A stretch of DNA of 64,000 bases. Source: Isoetes taiwanensis (Eukaryota; Streptophyta; Lycopodiopsida; Isoetales; Isoetaceae). The DNA lies in NCBI GenBank assembly GCA_021234155.1, contig JAJEKV010000002.1:6643266-6707265 (forward strand). The letters run 5' to 3'. Under the pieces are notes generated by a model. The model saw nothing but the letters and a program-made list of their open reading frames with translations. It made no database searches and was not told the DNA's origin. Position numbers and translations under genes: made by a program. This document shows, piece after piece, positions 46,833 through 57,881 of this stretch; positions within the stretch are counted from its first letter, which is position 1; each line of letters starts with the position of its first letter.

Positions 46833-46975
46833 TAAGATATATAATATAAGATATAAGATAAGATAGTAGGATAATAGCTCTAACTTTCAACTTTCTGTAG
46901 ACCATTCGTGGAATCCGATAATTGTGTGTAGGCAGTATTGACAGCAAGCTGGTATTTTAAATGTGTTGGTATTGT
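46833..46975. other. AT-rich microsatellite flank
   Basis: Repeats of ATAAGAT/ATATAAG at 46830-46870 followed by ordinary AT-rich sequence. No gene. Confidence 0.5.
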
Positions 46976-47558
46976 AAATGTGGTTGTCAGTGCAGATCAT
47001 AATGGGTAGCCCATACAAGAAAAAGTCATTTCTGGCCATAGACAGCGACGTTTCAATAATTTAATACAGTTGGGGCCACCGTAGAAGCCCATTCCAGCAA
47101 GTCCAGAACATTTAAGCTGTTGGTGAAGGAAAATCAGTAGCTACTGCTGGCCTTTTGCCCTTGATTAAATTAAATTCTGTGCATTATCATAGTTTAAGGA
47201 TTTATGTGGTTGGCTTTGCAAATCATACAAACCCTCACGATAAGCCGACAAGATGCTATAGAACATCCCACCTTTGCATTTCCACTCTCTAATCTCGATC
47301 TCATTTCCGAACGTTCTGATTACTATTTTCAAGTAGCTTATATTTTTTCAAATGTAGGGATACAAAGCTCTGAGATTTCTTCTGCCATGGACAAGCTAAG
47401 AAACTCCCTTTCCCAGACCCTATCCGAATTTCCAATGCTAGCAGGAAGGCTGAGGCAAGGCTACTCTGATAAAACAGAAATATACGTGAATGGCCAAGGG
47501 ATACCATTCTACGAAGCAATTGCAGATGAGGCAATGCCTTGCCGTTCTGATCTGCGGA
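46976..47558 (+). repeat. Segmental duplication, copy 1 (promoter plus BAHD exon start)
   Basis: Homologous to 49296-49950 in the same orientation, including about 220 bp upstream of the gene. Copy 1 lacks a block around 47240 that in copy 2 contains the start codon. Confidence 0.9.
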
Positions 47559-48149
47559 CTTCTTCCATCGATCTGAGCTTGAATCCCAAAAGTACATGGA
47601 TCCAAGACAGGTTCGATATGCCGCTCCTTCGGATACAAGCCACTGTGTTTTCGTGCGGCGGGCTTGCAGTGGGGCTGAGTTCTTTGCACATTGTGAGGGA
47701 TGGAATCTCTGTGAGGATTAACAAGAGGATTAACATTTTCAAATCCACCATGCTTTGAAAGAGGAATTCTAAAGGCAAGAGATGCAGCAAGGGTGGATGT
47801 CAGGTTGCCTAGTGGTATGACTTGTTTCTTTCAAACAACTACTACTAAACCAGACTTCGCAATTCGCTCGAAAGAGCCTGTGACGTCAGAGGTGTTTGTG
47901 ATAGCAGATGAGGCGATAGAGCAGCTTGCACTAGAGATCCAGAATGGATGTCCTCGCTATGGCAAAAAACCGTCACCCTACGAAGCAATATCATCCTTGT
48001 TATGGTGCAGCATAACAAGGGCCAGAGGTCTGGTCGGAGACTTGGAGACGGGCTACACTATTCCAATAAACTTGCGCGGAGGCAACAGGTTTAATCCCCC
48101 ATCGCCAACGTCATACTTTGGCAATGCCGTGGTGATGGTTCGAGCCTAG
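47204..48149 (+). pseudogene. BAHD acyltransferase pseudogene 1
   Basis: BAHD enzymes transfer acyl groups from CoA thioesters to alcohols or amines in the cytosol. Visible: FAFPLSNLDLISERSDYYF near the N-terminus, LSEFPMLAGRLRQG, and the catalytic HxxxD as HIVRD near 47689-47703, normally followed by G as here. After a frame break near 47720-47745 the second reading gives PYEAISSLLWCSITRARG and TSYFGNAVV. The start codon region is deleted relative to copy 2. The C-terminal third with the DFGWG motif is missing; the reading stops soon after FGNA, where a 19-bp direct duplication (about 48126-48168) occurs. Confidence 0.85.
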
Positions 48150-49248
48150 CCGTGGTGATGGTTCGAGACAATGTGTGAGCTTGCATAAAAAAAGCAAAGA
48201 AACGCCTAGCCTTGGTGTTGGTTTTGGAATGCATCAACATATTATTCTCAAAAGTACTATAGTTTGAATATAGATGCTCCTGATACTATAGTAGCCTTTT
48301 GCTTTGCAGTTGGTACTATAGTTTAAATATAGAGGCTTTTGATAATTTATTAACATTTTACATTTGTCTTTACCATTGCTATGCGCAATTGATAATTGTA
48401 AGCATAAAATGCTTTTTTTTTTAGAACAGAAGTTGCTTGAAAGTTGCATGTGAAAGATTGGATGTTGGCATATTGTAACATATTTAGTTGAATAGATTGT
48501 TTATTTATTGTTAATGCGGGAACATAAAGGATACTTGCCATTTGTTCAACTTGATACCTACCCATAATATCATATCATGGAGTGCTATGATAGCAGGATG
48601 TGCCATGGACAAGGTAGAGAAGATGAGAACATAAAAAAGATACAACATTCCATCACTATTACAAAACATGGGTTAACATTCCAACTCACAAACGATGACT
48701 TGGTTTTATCATTAACATAAAAACCAAATATCCAAATGGAAGGCAATTGGTTGTATCACTAAGTGGTTTCCAACTTTGCCTAGGTAAAGAAAGCTTGAAA
48801 AGATTGAACCATAATATTCAAATGTAAGGCCAGAAAAGTTTGGACCATAATATCCAAATGTAAGACGACATTACGCTTTGCTAAAGTGATATCATAATAG
48901 TTTTGATACGATCGTTATGTGTACTGAGGATGATGATTCCAGTTAATCATTTACAATGTCCCACCATATGCCCGGCCTCATAAAGAGTTATAGACTTTGA
49001 CTATAGCCTCACCCCAAAACCTGTTCCAATTAACACTTTACTCACACCCAGGCTTGCTATGAAGAAGGACTGTGTTGTTTTAAAAGCTCTCAGAGATAAT
49101 GATGCAACACTATCTAACATGAACGAGCTAAGTTTCTTTAAAATGCTGTTAAATCTTTGGATATTTTTATTATAACAAAAAGTTACAAAATTTGAATTAT
49201 TACTGCATGCTTTTTTATTGTGGTCAAAATATTTACACACTCCCAACT
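48150..49248. other. Non-coding; small direct repeats
   Basis: GTACTATAGTTT(G/A)AATATAGA occurs at 48254 and 48313 (period about 59). Otherwise no gene. Probably part of the Helitron that ends at 49291. Confidence 0.4.
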
Positions 49249-49291
49249 TATGCCCATTTATTGTGGTCAAAATGTTTACACACGTTACTAG
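49249..49291 (+). mobile_element. Degenerate Helitron 3' terminus
   Basis: ACTTATGCCC (about 49249) followed by a terminal segment ACGTTACTAG, with CTAG at 49288-49291 then T. The subterminal sequence TTATTGTGGTCAAAAT resembles that at about 11519 in the LINE-inserted Helitron. The hairpin right arm is lost. The BAHD segmental duplication resumes just after it, at 49296. Confidence 0.5.
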
Positions 49292-49295
49292 TTTT

Positions 49296-49950
49296 AAATG
49301 TGGTAGTGGGTGCAGATCAATAATGGGTAAAGCCCATACCAGAAACGGACATTGGCCATAGACAGCGACGTTTCAACAATTTAATACAGTTGGGGCCACC
49401 GTAGGAGCCCATTCCGGCAAGTCCAGAACATTCACGTTCCTATAAGCTGTTGGTGAAGAAAAATCGGTAGCTACAGCTGGGCCACTGATTAAATTAAATT
49501 CCTGTGCCACTGATTTACTGTGGTTGTAACTGCAGATCATACAAACCCTGCCGACAGGTTGCTTAATAAGATAAGGGCTACGAGAAGCAAGGCAAAAAAC
49601 AACATACGAGATGGTGAAAATCAGCAACGTTTCAACTGTAGTCCCTGCTAAATCAATCCCACCTTTTGCATTTCCACTCTCCAATCTCGATCTCATTTCC
49701 GAACGTTCTGATTACTATTTCCAAGCAGTTTATATTTTTTCAAATGCAGGGATACAGAGCTCTGAGATTTCTTCCGCCATGGACAAGCTAAAAAACTCCC
49801 TTTCCCAGGCCCTATCCGAATTTCCAATGCTAGCAGGAAGGCTGAGGCAAGGCCATTCTGATAAAACAGAAGTATACGTGAATGGCAAAGGGATACCATT
49901 CTACGAAGCAATTGCAGATGAGGCAATGCCTTGCCGTTCTGATCTGCGGA
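49296..49950 (+). repeat. Segmental duplication, copy 2 (promoter plus BAHD exon start)
   Basis: Direct copy of 46976-47558 that retains an intact start codon at 49611. Homology ends at GATCTGCGGA (49950). Confidence 0.9.
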
Positions 49951-50051
49951 ATTCTGATTCTTCCCACATCAATCTTGCACAAGATGAAGCTCGACCCATT
50001 TTTCTCCGACCATTTTCTTTCTTGCTATTAAGCCCCTCAAATTTGAATTGA
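49611..50051 (+). pseudogene. BAHD acyltransferase pseudogene 2 (N-terminal fragment)
   Basis: Begins MVKISNVSTVVPAKSIPPF, a typical BAHD N-terminus, then FAFPLSNLDLISERSDYYF and FPMLAGRLRQGHS. Relative to pseudogene 1 it keeps the start but diverges after SDLR (49949) into unrelated sequence and stops at 50051. No HxxxD or DFGWG motif is present, so it cannot be active. A 23-24-nt poly(A) run lies 100 bp further on, followed by TTGCACTAGAGAT, which also occurs in the middle of pseudogene 1; a deletion/insertion event is likely. Confidence 0.85.
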
Positions 50052-50693
50052 ATACCTGCAAGATTATGCAATAAAACGGAAAAAAACAAATGCTTCCAAG
50101 AAAACAAAATCTTGGAATGGAAGTCTACCTTTGAGGTTGTTCTACACACATGAAAGCAAAAAAAAAAAAAAAAAAAAAATTGCACTAGAGATTGCTTCTC
50201 AAAATCCTCTTCTTTTATCCAATTGGAATATGATTATCCACAAGTGCCCTAGTCATTGACTTTTCTATGAAGGTGCAAGGATAATTGAGACTAATTTTAA
50301 ATATTGATACGATTGAGATTTTTTGTGTTAATTTGGTCTAACCTAACTTCATTTTTAGTTAGTTAATGCCCCTCTTATAAACCTAGTGAATAATGCACAA
50401 CAACGGGTGAAGAGATCTCATTTATGCTTATTGCCTAATATTTTGGATTGCTAATGTTTGTGAGTGATGTTGTCAAGATGTTCATAGTGGGTTGTAAGTT
50501 CTTAGGCTTGTAAATGCATTTCATGGACTATGGGGTTGTAGTGCAAATGGGTTCCATCATGATGTAGTGGATGGTTTAATTACTAAAACAAAATGAATAA
50601 GAACGGTTGTCTCAATGCGTTTGCACTGTCAAATAACAAGGAATTGACCTACTGACACAACAACAGATCGGTCAATTAGCAATGTGTATAACC
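50052..50693. other. Non-coding with a poly(A) run
   Basis: Poly(A) at about 50157-50180. The rest is AT-rich with no gene. Confidence 0.5.
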
Positions 50694-50998
50694 ACGTCTG
50701 GGTCACGTCTGGCCACGTGACCTAGACGTCGGAGACTGCGTCGGCGTGCGACTGGTGCCGAGCGCCATGCGGCGTGCGGCCAGACGCCCCGAGGCGTCCC
50801 AGGCGTGACCCACGTGACTCGGACGTGACACAGACGTGATGTAGACGTAAACATGCGACGTCTAGTAGAAGTCGCATGCGACATTGACCAGACGTCGCAT
50901 GTGCATAAATATATATAAATAATAAATAATATTAATTAAATTTAATGTATAAGAAATAAAAAAATAGAAAATAGTTGACGTCGCATGCGACGTGACGT
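50694..50998. promoter_or_regulatory. Cluster of ACGT palindromes
   Basis: Thirteen ACGT tetramers occur within 305 bp, ten of them in the first 202 bp, as CACGTG, GACGTC, CACGTC, GACGTG and GACGTA. ACGT is the core bound by plant bZIP factors, and CACGTG also by bHLH factors. The island is GC-rich within AT-rich DNA. It may be regulatory, or simply a decayed satellite with an ACGT-containing unit. No adjacent intact gene supports a promoter role. Confidence 0.4.
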
Positions 50999-51594
50999 AC
51001 GAAAATTAAAAAAATAAATAAATAAATAGATAAAATAAAATTAATTATTAATTACAATATCATATTGTATTGACTTGTATTGTATTTTTATCACGGGCAT
51101 TGACATTCCCGTGATGTGGGACGGTTCCCTCATTGTATAACTGTGTATACATGTGAGCAACTCCATGGGTATTGGCTATCTTTACGTGCTCCCTGTCAGG
51201 GGGAAACTCATATAGCCAATTCTATAACAATACGATCAATATTAGATAATGACATTGAAAGTTCTTATTACAATTATATAACGTGGACTAAGAGTTTGTA
51301 GCACTTATAAATCTATGTAAAAACCCTTTCCGGTCGCCGGAGCCCGAGTGCAGTCCGTTTTGTATGTTTTTTCTTGGGATCCTTTGCACGTTCGAAAGCG
51401 ATCTGATTGCAAAGAACACAACATGACAAGTTAAATGTCTTATTTCGAATTCAACGAATGGCAACAAAATAACAAATACCTTGATATCTTCCTTATAGAG
51501 ATTAAGTGGTTTGGGGACTGATAATATTATTTTCCCTTGTCCTATATCACTGAACTACATTGTAAATAATATTTTCCCTAGCTTTGCCATTTTT
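50999..51594. other. No recognised gene
   Basis: AT-rich, with an (AAAT)n run near 51008-51030 and one unrecognised 61-residue ORF at 51116-51301. Confidence 0.4.
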
Positions 51595-52185
51595 CATTCC
51601 CCATGCTTGTATCATAATAGTGTAGTTGTAGTTGTATATCATAATGGGGTTATGTGTGGTTGTAGTTGTAGATCGTAACACAGTATGTGTGGTTGTAGTT
51701 GAAGATCATAATAGACACACAAGCCCATACAAGTTCAAAATATAATAAAAGCTCAATGCACTGATGGGGATCCTACAACGACATTTGAACACTCTTCAAC
51801 ACGTTTAAACTCCCTACAACGACAATATAACAGTTCGGTGGTCGCTCACATCTGGTGGTTGGGTCGTAGGTCTTTTAGATAATAAGGAGTTTGCCTAAAA
51901 TACCTTACGTTGCTTCCATCTTTTATTATCTGCCACCCCACTCCTTCAACATAATTGGATACCACTTTAATAAAAGTCGTCCAAAACGTAAAGGTGCCCT
52001 TTTTGCTATATTTGTTGGGTGCCCTTAAAAAAATGTATTTATTTCCAGTCCTATAGCAACCATGCTTCCATCTTTTATTATCTGCGACCCCACCCCTTCA
52101 ACATAATTGGATACCACTTTAATAACGGTCGTCCAAAAGGTAAAGGTGCCCTTTTTGTTATATTTGTTGGATGCCCTTAAGTTAT
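51595..52185. repeat. Dispersed repeat, copy B
   Basis: Same orientation as 21810-22366, with a 152-bp-spaced internal duplication (GCTTCCATC at 51912 and 52064). About 45 bp near 51760-51800 are absent from copy A. Confidence 0.85.
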
Positions 52186-52194
52186 GGCCTACGT

Positions 52195-52352
52195 AATTGA
52201 TGGCAGGAGAGGGATTATGCCCTGTAGGGACTCGAGGTGGCGCCGCCAGCCGAGGCGTGCACGAGCGGCGGAGCTGCGAGTGCTGCCGAGGTGCCTCCGC
52301 ACACGCCGCCGAGAGGCCCTACGAAGGGAAGAATGCTCTCCTGCCATCAATT
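52195..52352. repeat. 158-bp GC-rich element with 17-bp terminal inverted repeats
   Basis: AATTGATGGCAGGAGAG (52195-52211) is the exact reverse complement of 52336-52352. The interior is unusually rich in GCCG/GGCG words. Size and structure resemble a small MITE; no duplicated target is evident. Confidence 0.6.
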
Positions 52353-52770
52353 GCGGGACGTAATACACATCCAGGCCATGATTATGAATGGCAAAGAGCT
52401 TCTGGAGTAGAAATTTTGTTGCTTGAAGGGGGTTCAATCTGTTGCAGATAACAATCTTCAAAGCTTCCAGTGTTTTCTTCCATAAATTTTTCTTCTAATC
52501 TTTGTTTTTCTGCAGTGTTTATCTTCAAGAAGTCCTTCTGTGGCTATGGAGAAATCTGCTGCAACAGTGCACAAATATCTGCTTCGACCTGCTCAAATGA
52601 CCTGGTTCCGATGAAGCCATTGCCGTCGCTCCAGCGATGCTTTGGCTAAGAGAAGAATGGGGCTTGCAGAAGGGCTTTGCTGAGCTATGGCGGAGAGAGT
52701 AGATGGAAGCGGGGGAAGAGCGGCGAAATAATTACGCTCTATAATTTTAGCCTAAAATAACAGTAATTAA
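52353..52770. other. No recognised gene
   Basis: A plus frame open to 52451 is unlike known proteins. The remainder is non-coding. Confidence 0.35.
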
Positions 52771-53545
52771 GTGGTGTGGTGTGGTGTAGTGTGGGGTGCG
52801 TTATATTTATGGTGTCACGTGGGTCTGTGCATGTTAAATGTATGATATGTGTGGATTCAATTTTATTTATGCTCCCCCCTCACCCCACCACACTCCACCA
52901 TATTCGTCACCACCACTACATTTCACCACACAATCTCTCTCCACCACATGCAATTCACCATATTTGTCACCACCACCTCACCACATGACACCCCACCATC
53001 TATCCTACCACTAAATTTCATCCACCATAGACTAGCACCACATTTTTGCCACCACCACAATTATCACCACATTTCAAACACACCATCTCCCACCAACACA
53101 TGCACCACATTCTCCATTACCACCACATTTGAAGCCCACCATCTCCCACCACCACAATCCACCATGTCCCCATGTCCACACCACCCACCCCCACCATCTC
53201 CCACCACTATTTCTACCATCTCCCACCACCACACTCCACCATGTCCCACACCCCTCCACCACACTCCATCACCACCACCACACTCCACCACCACCACACC
53301 ACACCACACTCCACCACCACCACCACCCCACCACCACCACACCAAACACCACCACCACTGGGACCCCACCACCACCACACTCCACCACCCTGCATAATGT
53401 CCCACCACTCCTTGCTACCACACATTTGGTGTATAGTATGTGGTGGATGGTGTGGTGTGGTGTCAGCACTAAGGTGCTCGGTCTGGTGAATATGATGAGT
53501 GTGGGGCATGGTATGGTGCATGGTTTGGTGTGGTATACACATCCT
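52771..53545 (+). repeat. CCA/CAC-rich tract flanked by TGG-rich ends
   Basis: 52875-53410 is dominated by CCACCA, CCACAC and CACCAT words. Both ends (52771-52800 and 53425-53545) are instead rich in GTGGTGTGG, so the flanks can pair with the centre. ORFs here encode only H, P, T, S (or W, G, V, C) and are not genes. Confidence 0.9.
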
Positions 53546-53565
53546 AACAGTTTAGTGTTCATTTC

Positions 53566-54258
53566 ATGCAGATGCTATTGTTCAAGAGGTTCAAGGACCA
53601 ACATCCACAAATTAAGATTCGTCTTCGAGCTTTTGAGAAGCTAAAACCTTGGTTTGTTGTGAAATTGAAGGACTTCAATAGTTGTTGTTGCATTCAGCAT
53701 GTGAGGATGCAAATGCTAGTGGATGGACCCAATGGGATGAGAATCAAACATCCGAAGAATTGCACTTGCACCTGCGATGTATGTAGATCACATGAACTTG
53801 GTCAATGCAGGGCACACCAGCATAAAATTGCAAGTACAGGAAGCTTGTGAAGATCTATATTGTGTCCAAAGAGTGAATTAGATGAGTTTCACAAGAAGGC
53901 GTGCATCCTTGGAGATTGTGAGTTGTGTGGAATCAAGAAGTTTCAGACCTGTCCCATGGAAGAAAGTGGCAGTAACAGGAAAGTGAAATGGGAGTACATT
54001 GACTATGAAAAAGACAACGTCTCGAGTTCTGGTAGGAGATTGACTCATCAGTACAATGAGACAGAACCCAAGGAGCTTCTAGATAAACTCAAAGAGCATC
54101 TAAAAATCTTTCCATTGCATAATTTCAGGTACCAATGGCAGGCAAAACAATTTAAGGAGCTTCTGGAGAATCTCCCAGCAGATGCATGTCTTTCGGTAGT
54201 GGATTTTGCAGAGAACTATACATTCAAGGAACAAGAGGATGAGGAGAAAATTTTATAA
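53566..54258 (+). pseudogene. Transposon-type protein fragment with DFAENY motif
   Basis: Two readings in the same frame are separated by one TGA at 53848-53850. The first contains FEKLKPWFVVKLKDFNSCCC, and the second CELCGIKKFQTCP, YQWQAKQFKELLENLP and finally VVDFAENYTF near 54200-54220. This pattern (cysteine/histidine-rich front, then a DFAENY block) recurs in uncharacterised transposase-like proteins of many eukaryotes, where the Asp may be the first catalytic residue. Here the reading ends just after the motif, so the rest of a catalytic domain is missing. TTTCATGCAG before 53571 looks like a splice acceptor, so an upstream exon is possible. Confidence 0.55.
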
Positions 54259-55825
54259 AATTTACCCGAAGTTCATTCTGATGAGGATGAAATGTAAAAC
54301 CATTCTGTAATTTTCAGAACTCATCTGAAGTTTTGTGCTTCAGCTGTGAAAAAGTTTGTCTTGATTTCTTTTGAAGATTTGAATTCTTTTGAACACTTGA
54401 TGCCTTATTTTGTGACAAAGAATATATAATTGAATACGAATTTTCATTCAAATGAATCGAGGTTATAGTAACAATTATGTGAGAGATGCATTATTAAAAA
54501 GGAAGCGTACAGTCGCGAAAAAAATTATTTTACACGCCTGCGACGTGGTAGGGGTAATTTGAAGGTGACGTTGGCCATGTCAAGAAACGTATGAGACCTG
54601 GAGGTTCTAGGAAGGAACCTGGCGGCGGCACCGCTGGAATCTCCGCGTCCCGTATGTTACCCCCTACATTATATATTGTCTAGTGGGATATAATTTATTC
54701 TATCTACTTAAATTTAGCATGATGATGCCTTTTCCCCCTTTCAAAAGTTTTGTTGATCTATAGAATGTGCTTGGGATCCCAAAGGTCCCTTGCATTGATA
54801 CCTTTTCACTTCCAAATTAAATGTTTTGCTCATTTATGGATGCCCGTTGTTTATGGTGACGTGGCCTGTAATGCCACCCACCAATTTTAGGACCATTATC
54901 CTTTTCCATGTTTTCTAATAACCTAAAACATGTATATATGAATAAAAATCAAAGATGTGTATATTTTGAACAAATTTTGAATTGCTTATTTTGCCACTTG
55001 AGACAACTACCAAATAGATCACAAGTACTAAATATTGCTAAACATGTATATGGATAAAAAATAGATAGATAGATTTGTGTAATGTTGAGACAACACTATG
55101 CAAATTTAGCTAAGAATTTTACGGTTGAACCTTTACAATTAAACAGGCTTGGAACTAAAAAAATCAAGGCTGCCGTGATAAATTTATTGTAGATATAAAA
55201 AAAGGAAGAAGCTCCTCCTTGACTAGTAAGATATGAACTTCACTATGACTTGTAATTTATGAAATCCCTAAAGGAACACCAAAGTGGGATAACCCAAACA
55301 TATCGACTCGTTAACTCTGTGGCGCAATTTCAATGAAAATAAAGCAAAGCTCAAAACATAAGGATACATTCTCCTTGCTATATTTATATGTCAGGTTGAG
55401 GCCTGCCTATTTTCACGTCTCGGGGAGGCAGGGGAAAAAGCAAAGAGGAGAATAAAGTGCCGGAGAAGGCGATCCATGTGGCCCTCCTTCAAATTGATAA
55501 CAACGTCTCTGTTTCTCTCACCTTTAGCGAGAAGGAATAATAGCATTCATGCCATCGTGAGCTCACGAAAAGGGTAAGGGTACTTGAGCAGGATGAAGCT
55601 TAGATCCCCAACCAAAATGTATGTCATACGGGAAAGCTAGACATATCGGTATTGTGCAAATCCATGGCGAGGATTGAAGGAGCCTGGCGGTGCCAAAAGG
55701 CTTACCACAATTTGAAGCCAATCGATAAAGGCAGCCCGAGGGGTTGGAGAGGGATGGGCCGGATGGTGTTATGGATGAGATTATTTGTGTATGAAATATG
55801 GAGGTTGGCTATGTATTTCTAAGGA
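54259..55825. other. No recognised gene
   Basis: AT-rich, without family-like ORFs. The GC-richer stretch near 54540-54650 has no coding signature. Confidence 0.4.
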
Positions 55826-56820
55826 CTAGAAGCTTCGAAAAATAAAGGCGGCATTGCCAAAGTAGCCAGGAGGAAGGGGAGGATGTAGTCTATTCTGTCC
55901 CCTCATACTAACAGGTATGGTGAGACCAGTTTGGCAGTCTTCTTGGCCATTCCAGCGGGCTTTGGTTATGCATTTCCAAATCAATGCTGCAGTCGCTTCA
56001 TACCTTGTCACTCTGCCATATCCAAACTGCCCTCTTTCGATCTCCTCCATCACCTTCTCTAGCCCTTCTTTGCTTACTTCAAAAATAATATGTTTCACAA
56101 GCCCCAAATCTGTTTCGCATTTCACAGCCGTTTCCTCCTGTTGTAAGATATTTGTTTTGCCACTATCCTCTACTAAGCGGCTCAAGCTCTTGGGTATTGG
56201 AATACTCTGGCTTCTTTGGATCCACGGCTTTCAAAATTCTTGATTCAAAGCTCGGTGCCATACTCACGTCCAATCCCCTGTGAATCTCCGACCATGCCAT
56301 CACAAATTGTATCGTGCTTGGTGCATCGAAGATTATATGTAAATTGCTTATCCCGAGTGCCACTCCTCCGCATTCAAATACCGTGGCTTGAACCCTCAAC
56401 AATGGATACTCTTCCCTATTTTTGTTGATAAGCAGTTCGGCCGGATTCGGTTCGAAATCTATCTTTGCGATTTCTTAGATCTGCCCAATCATCAAACCGT
56501 GCATTCGTTACCGCCTGATAAAATGGCACACCCGCACCATTTACTTCTATCTCTGGTCTGCCAGAATCATCCTTCACCCTTCCTGCCACAACTTGAAACT
56601 CATCCAGGGTTTTGGCCAGTGAAGCCTCTAATTCTTTCATATATTCATCTGCACCTCTTGGAATGGATGTTTTGAAGAAAAAAAGACACTCAAAGTACAG
56701 ATTTGTATTGTTGAGGAGGAGATCTAAGTTAGAAAGAAAATGAGATGTGGACGATGGACATTTCGTGGGCTTAACAGTGGTGATTTTTTGAACTGTGACT
56801 ACATGCTGCTTGGTTGCCAT
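55826..56820 (-). pseudogene. BAHD acyltransferase pseudogene 3
   Basis: Three minus-strand readings make up about 300 residues of a BAHD enzyme. The first (56820-56416) contains SHFLSNLDLLLNNTNLYFEC and VVAGRVKDDSG. The second (56402-56163) has FECGGVALGISNLHIIFD, which holds the HxxxD catalytic motif (HIIFD). The third (56185-55826) has YEATAALIWKCITKA and GYFGNAAFIF. Frame changes near 56455 and 56200 separate them. As in pseudogene 1, the reading stops right after FGNA and the DFGWG end is absent. It is more diverged from copies 1 and 2 than they are from each other and lies on the opposite strand. Confidence 0.87.
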
Positions 56821-57677
56821 AAGATAACTCTCAATGGCTGCCGCAAACCAATTTGCAAATGTTATGAAAAAACCATGCGAGATCTCTTATGCATATTATG
56901 GTCCCTTTATTACAGTAGCAGTAGCAGGATAAGGTTGTAAGGTCCACGCCACCCATTTGCTTTCTTCTTTGGGCAAATGGGGTAGACAATTAATTAATGG
57001 GTATGTGCAGGTGTTAGTTACATGTGGAAATAATTGCAGCAATAAATGGTATTCATATCACGATTGTTGTGATATAAATAATAGGTCGATGTGTTAGTGT
57101 TTGATTATTTAATGAATTGAATTGTATGGGCTTTTTTAATAGGTAGATAGATAGGATTGAATGAGAGCTTGTAGTGTTAGCTTGACATAAATGTGCATGC
57201 CTATTTTATACTAAAGTAATGCCTTCATAAGTGGCGTGCATGTTATGGTTGCCCTATTATAAACATTTTGGCAATTCAATGCAAGATGCTTGTTGGGGTG
57301 GAGGACCCAAATACATACCCAGTATATTGAACGTATTGGCTCATCAAATCATATACATGTATGGTTTGATACATTTGGTGCATGTTAGAAGAGTTTTAAC
57401 AATGGAGTGGGATAACCATGGTGCAAAAAAGCATTTTTAAAGGTCGCAAATGTGTAGATATGGAGGGGTGAAATTTTTAGTCCTACAATCTAACACAACG
57501 AAAAAGGTGCCCATATCCCCTGGGAAATCCCCCATTGAGGAACTGGGGGATTTAAGAACAACAAAAGAAAGGGCTATATTGTACGGGGGAACATTAGCAG
57601 AAACATGGGATTCTTAAACAAAAGGGGTATATTCTAATGGGGGACTTAGTAGAAATAGGGAATTGCCAATGCACATC
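56821..57677. other. No recognised gene
   Basis: Non-coding, upstream of both the BAHD pseudogene and the CACTA gene. It may include 5' exons of the transposase that I cannot identify. Confidence 0.35.
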
Positions 57678-57870
57678 GGGGTATTTTTCATGAAAGAGGG
57701 ATTTGGTCAAAAGGGAATTTGCGAATGTGTTGGGGTATTTTCAAGAAAAGGGGACTGATTCAAAAGAGGAATTTGCAAATGAATTAGGGTAGTTTTACAA
57801 ATGGGGACTGGTTCAAAAGGGAATTTGTGAATTGGGGTATTTTTAGATAAAAGGGGAATTACCGAAAAAA
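57678..57870. repeat. Degenerate ~55-bp tandem repeats
   Basis: Three to four units begin GGGGTATTTT and contain CAAAAGGGAATTTG (for example at 57678, 57736 and 57795). Earlier GGGGA-rich sequence from 57530 may be more decayed units. They lie just upstream of the first visible transposase exon and could be subterminal repeats of the CACTA element. Confidence 0.6.
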
Positions 57871-57881
57871 ACAGGTGATAA

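Noticed and set aside
52849-53644. ORFs of 97-182 residues in the CCA/TGG tract
   Set aside because: Low-complexity H/P/T or W/G/V readings dictated by the repeat.
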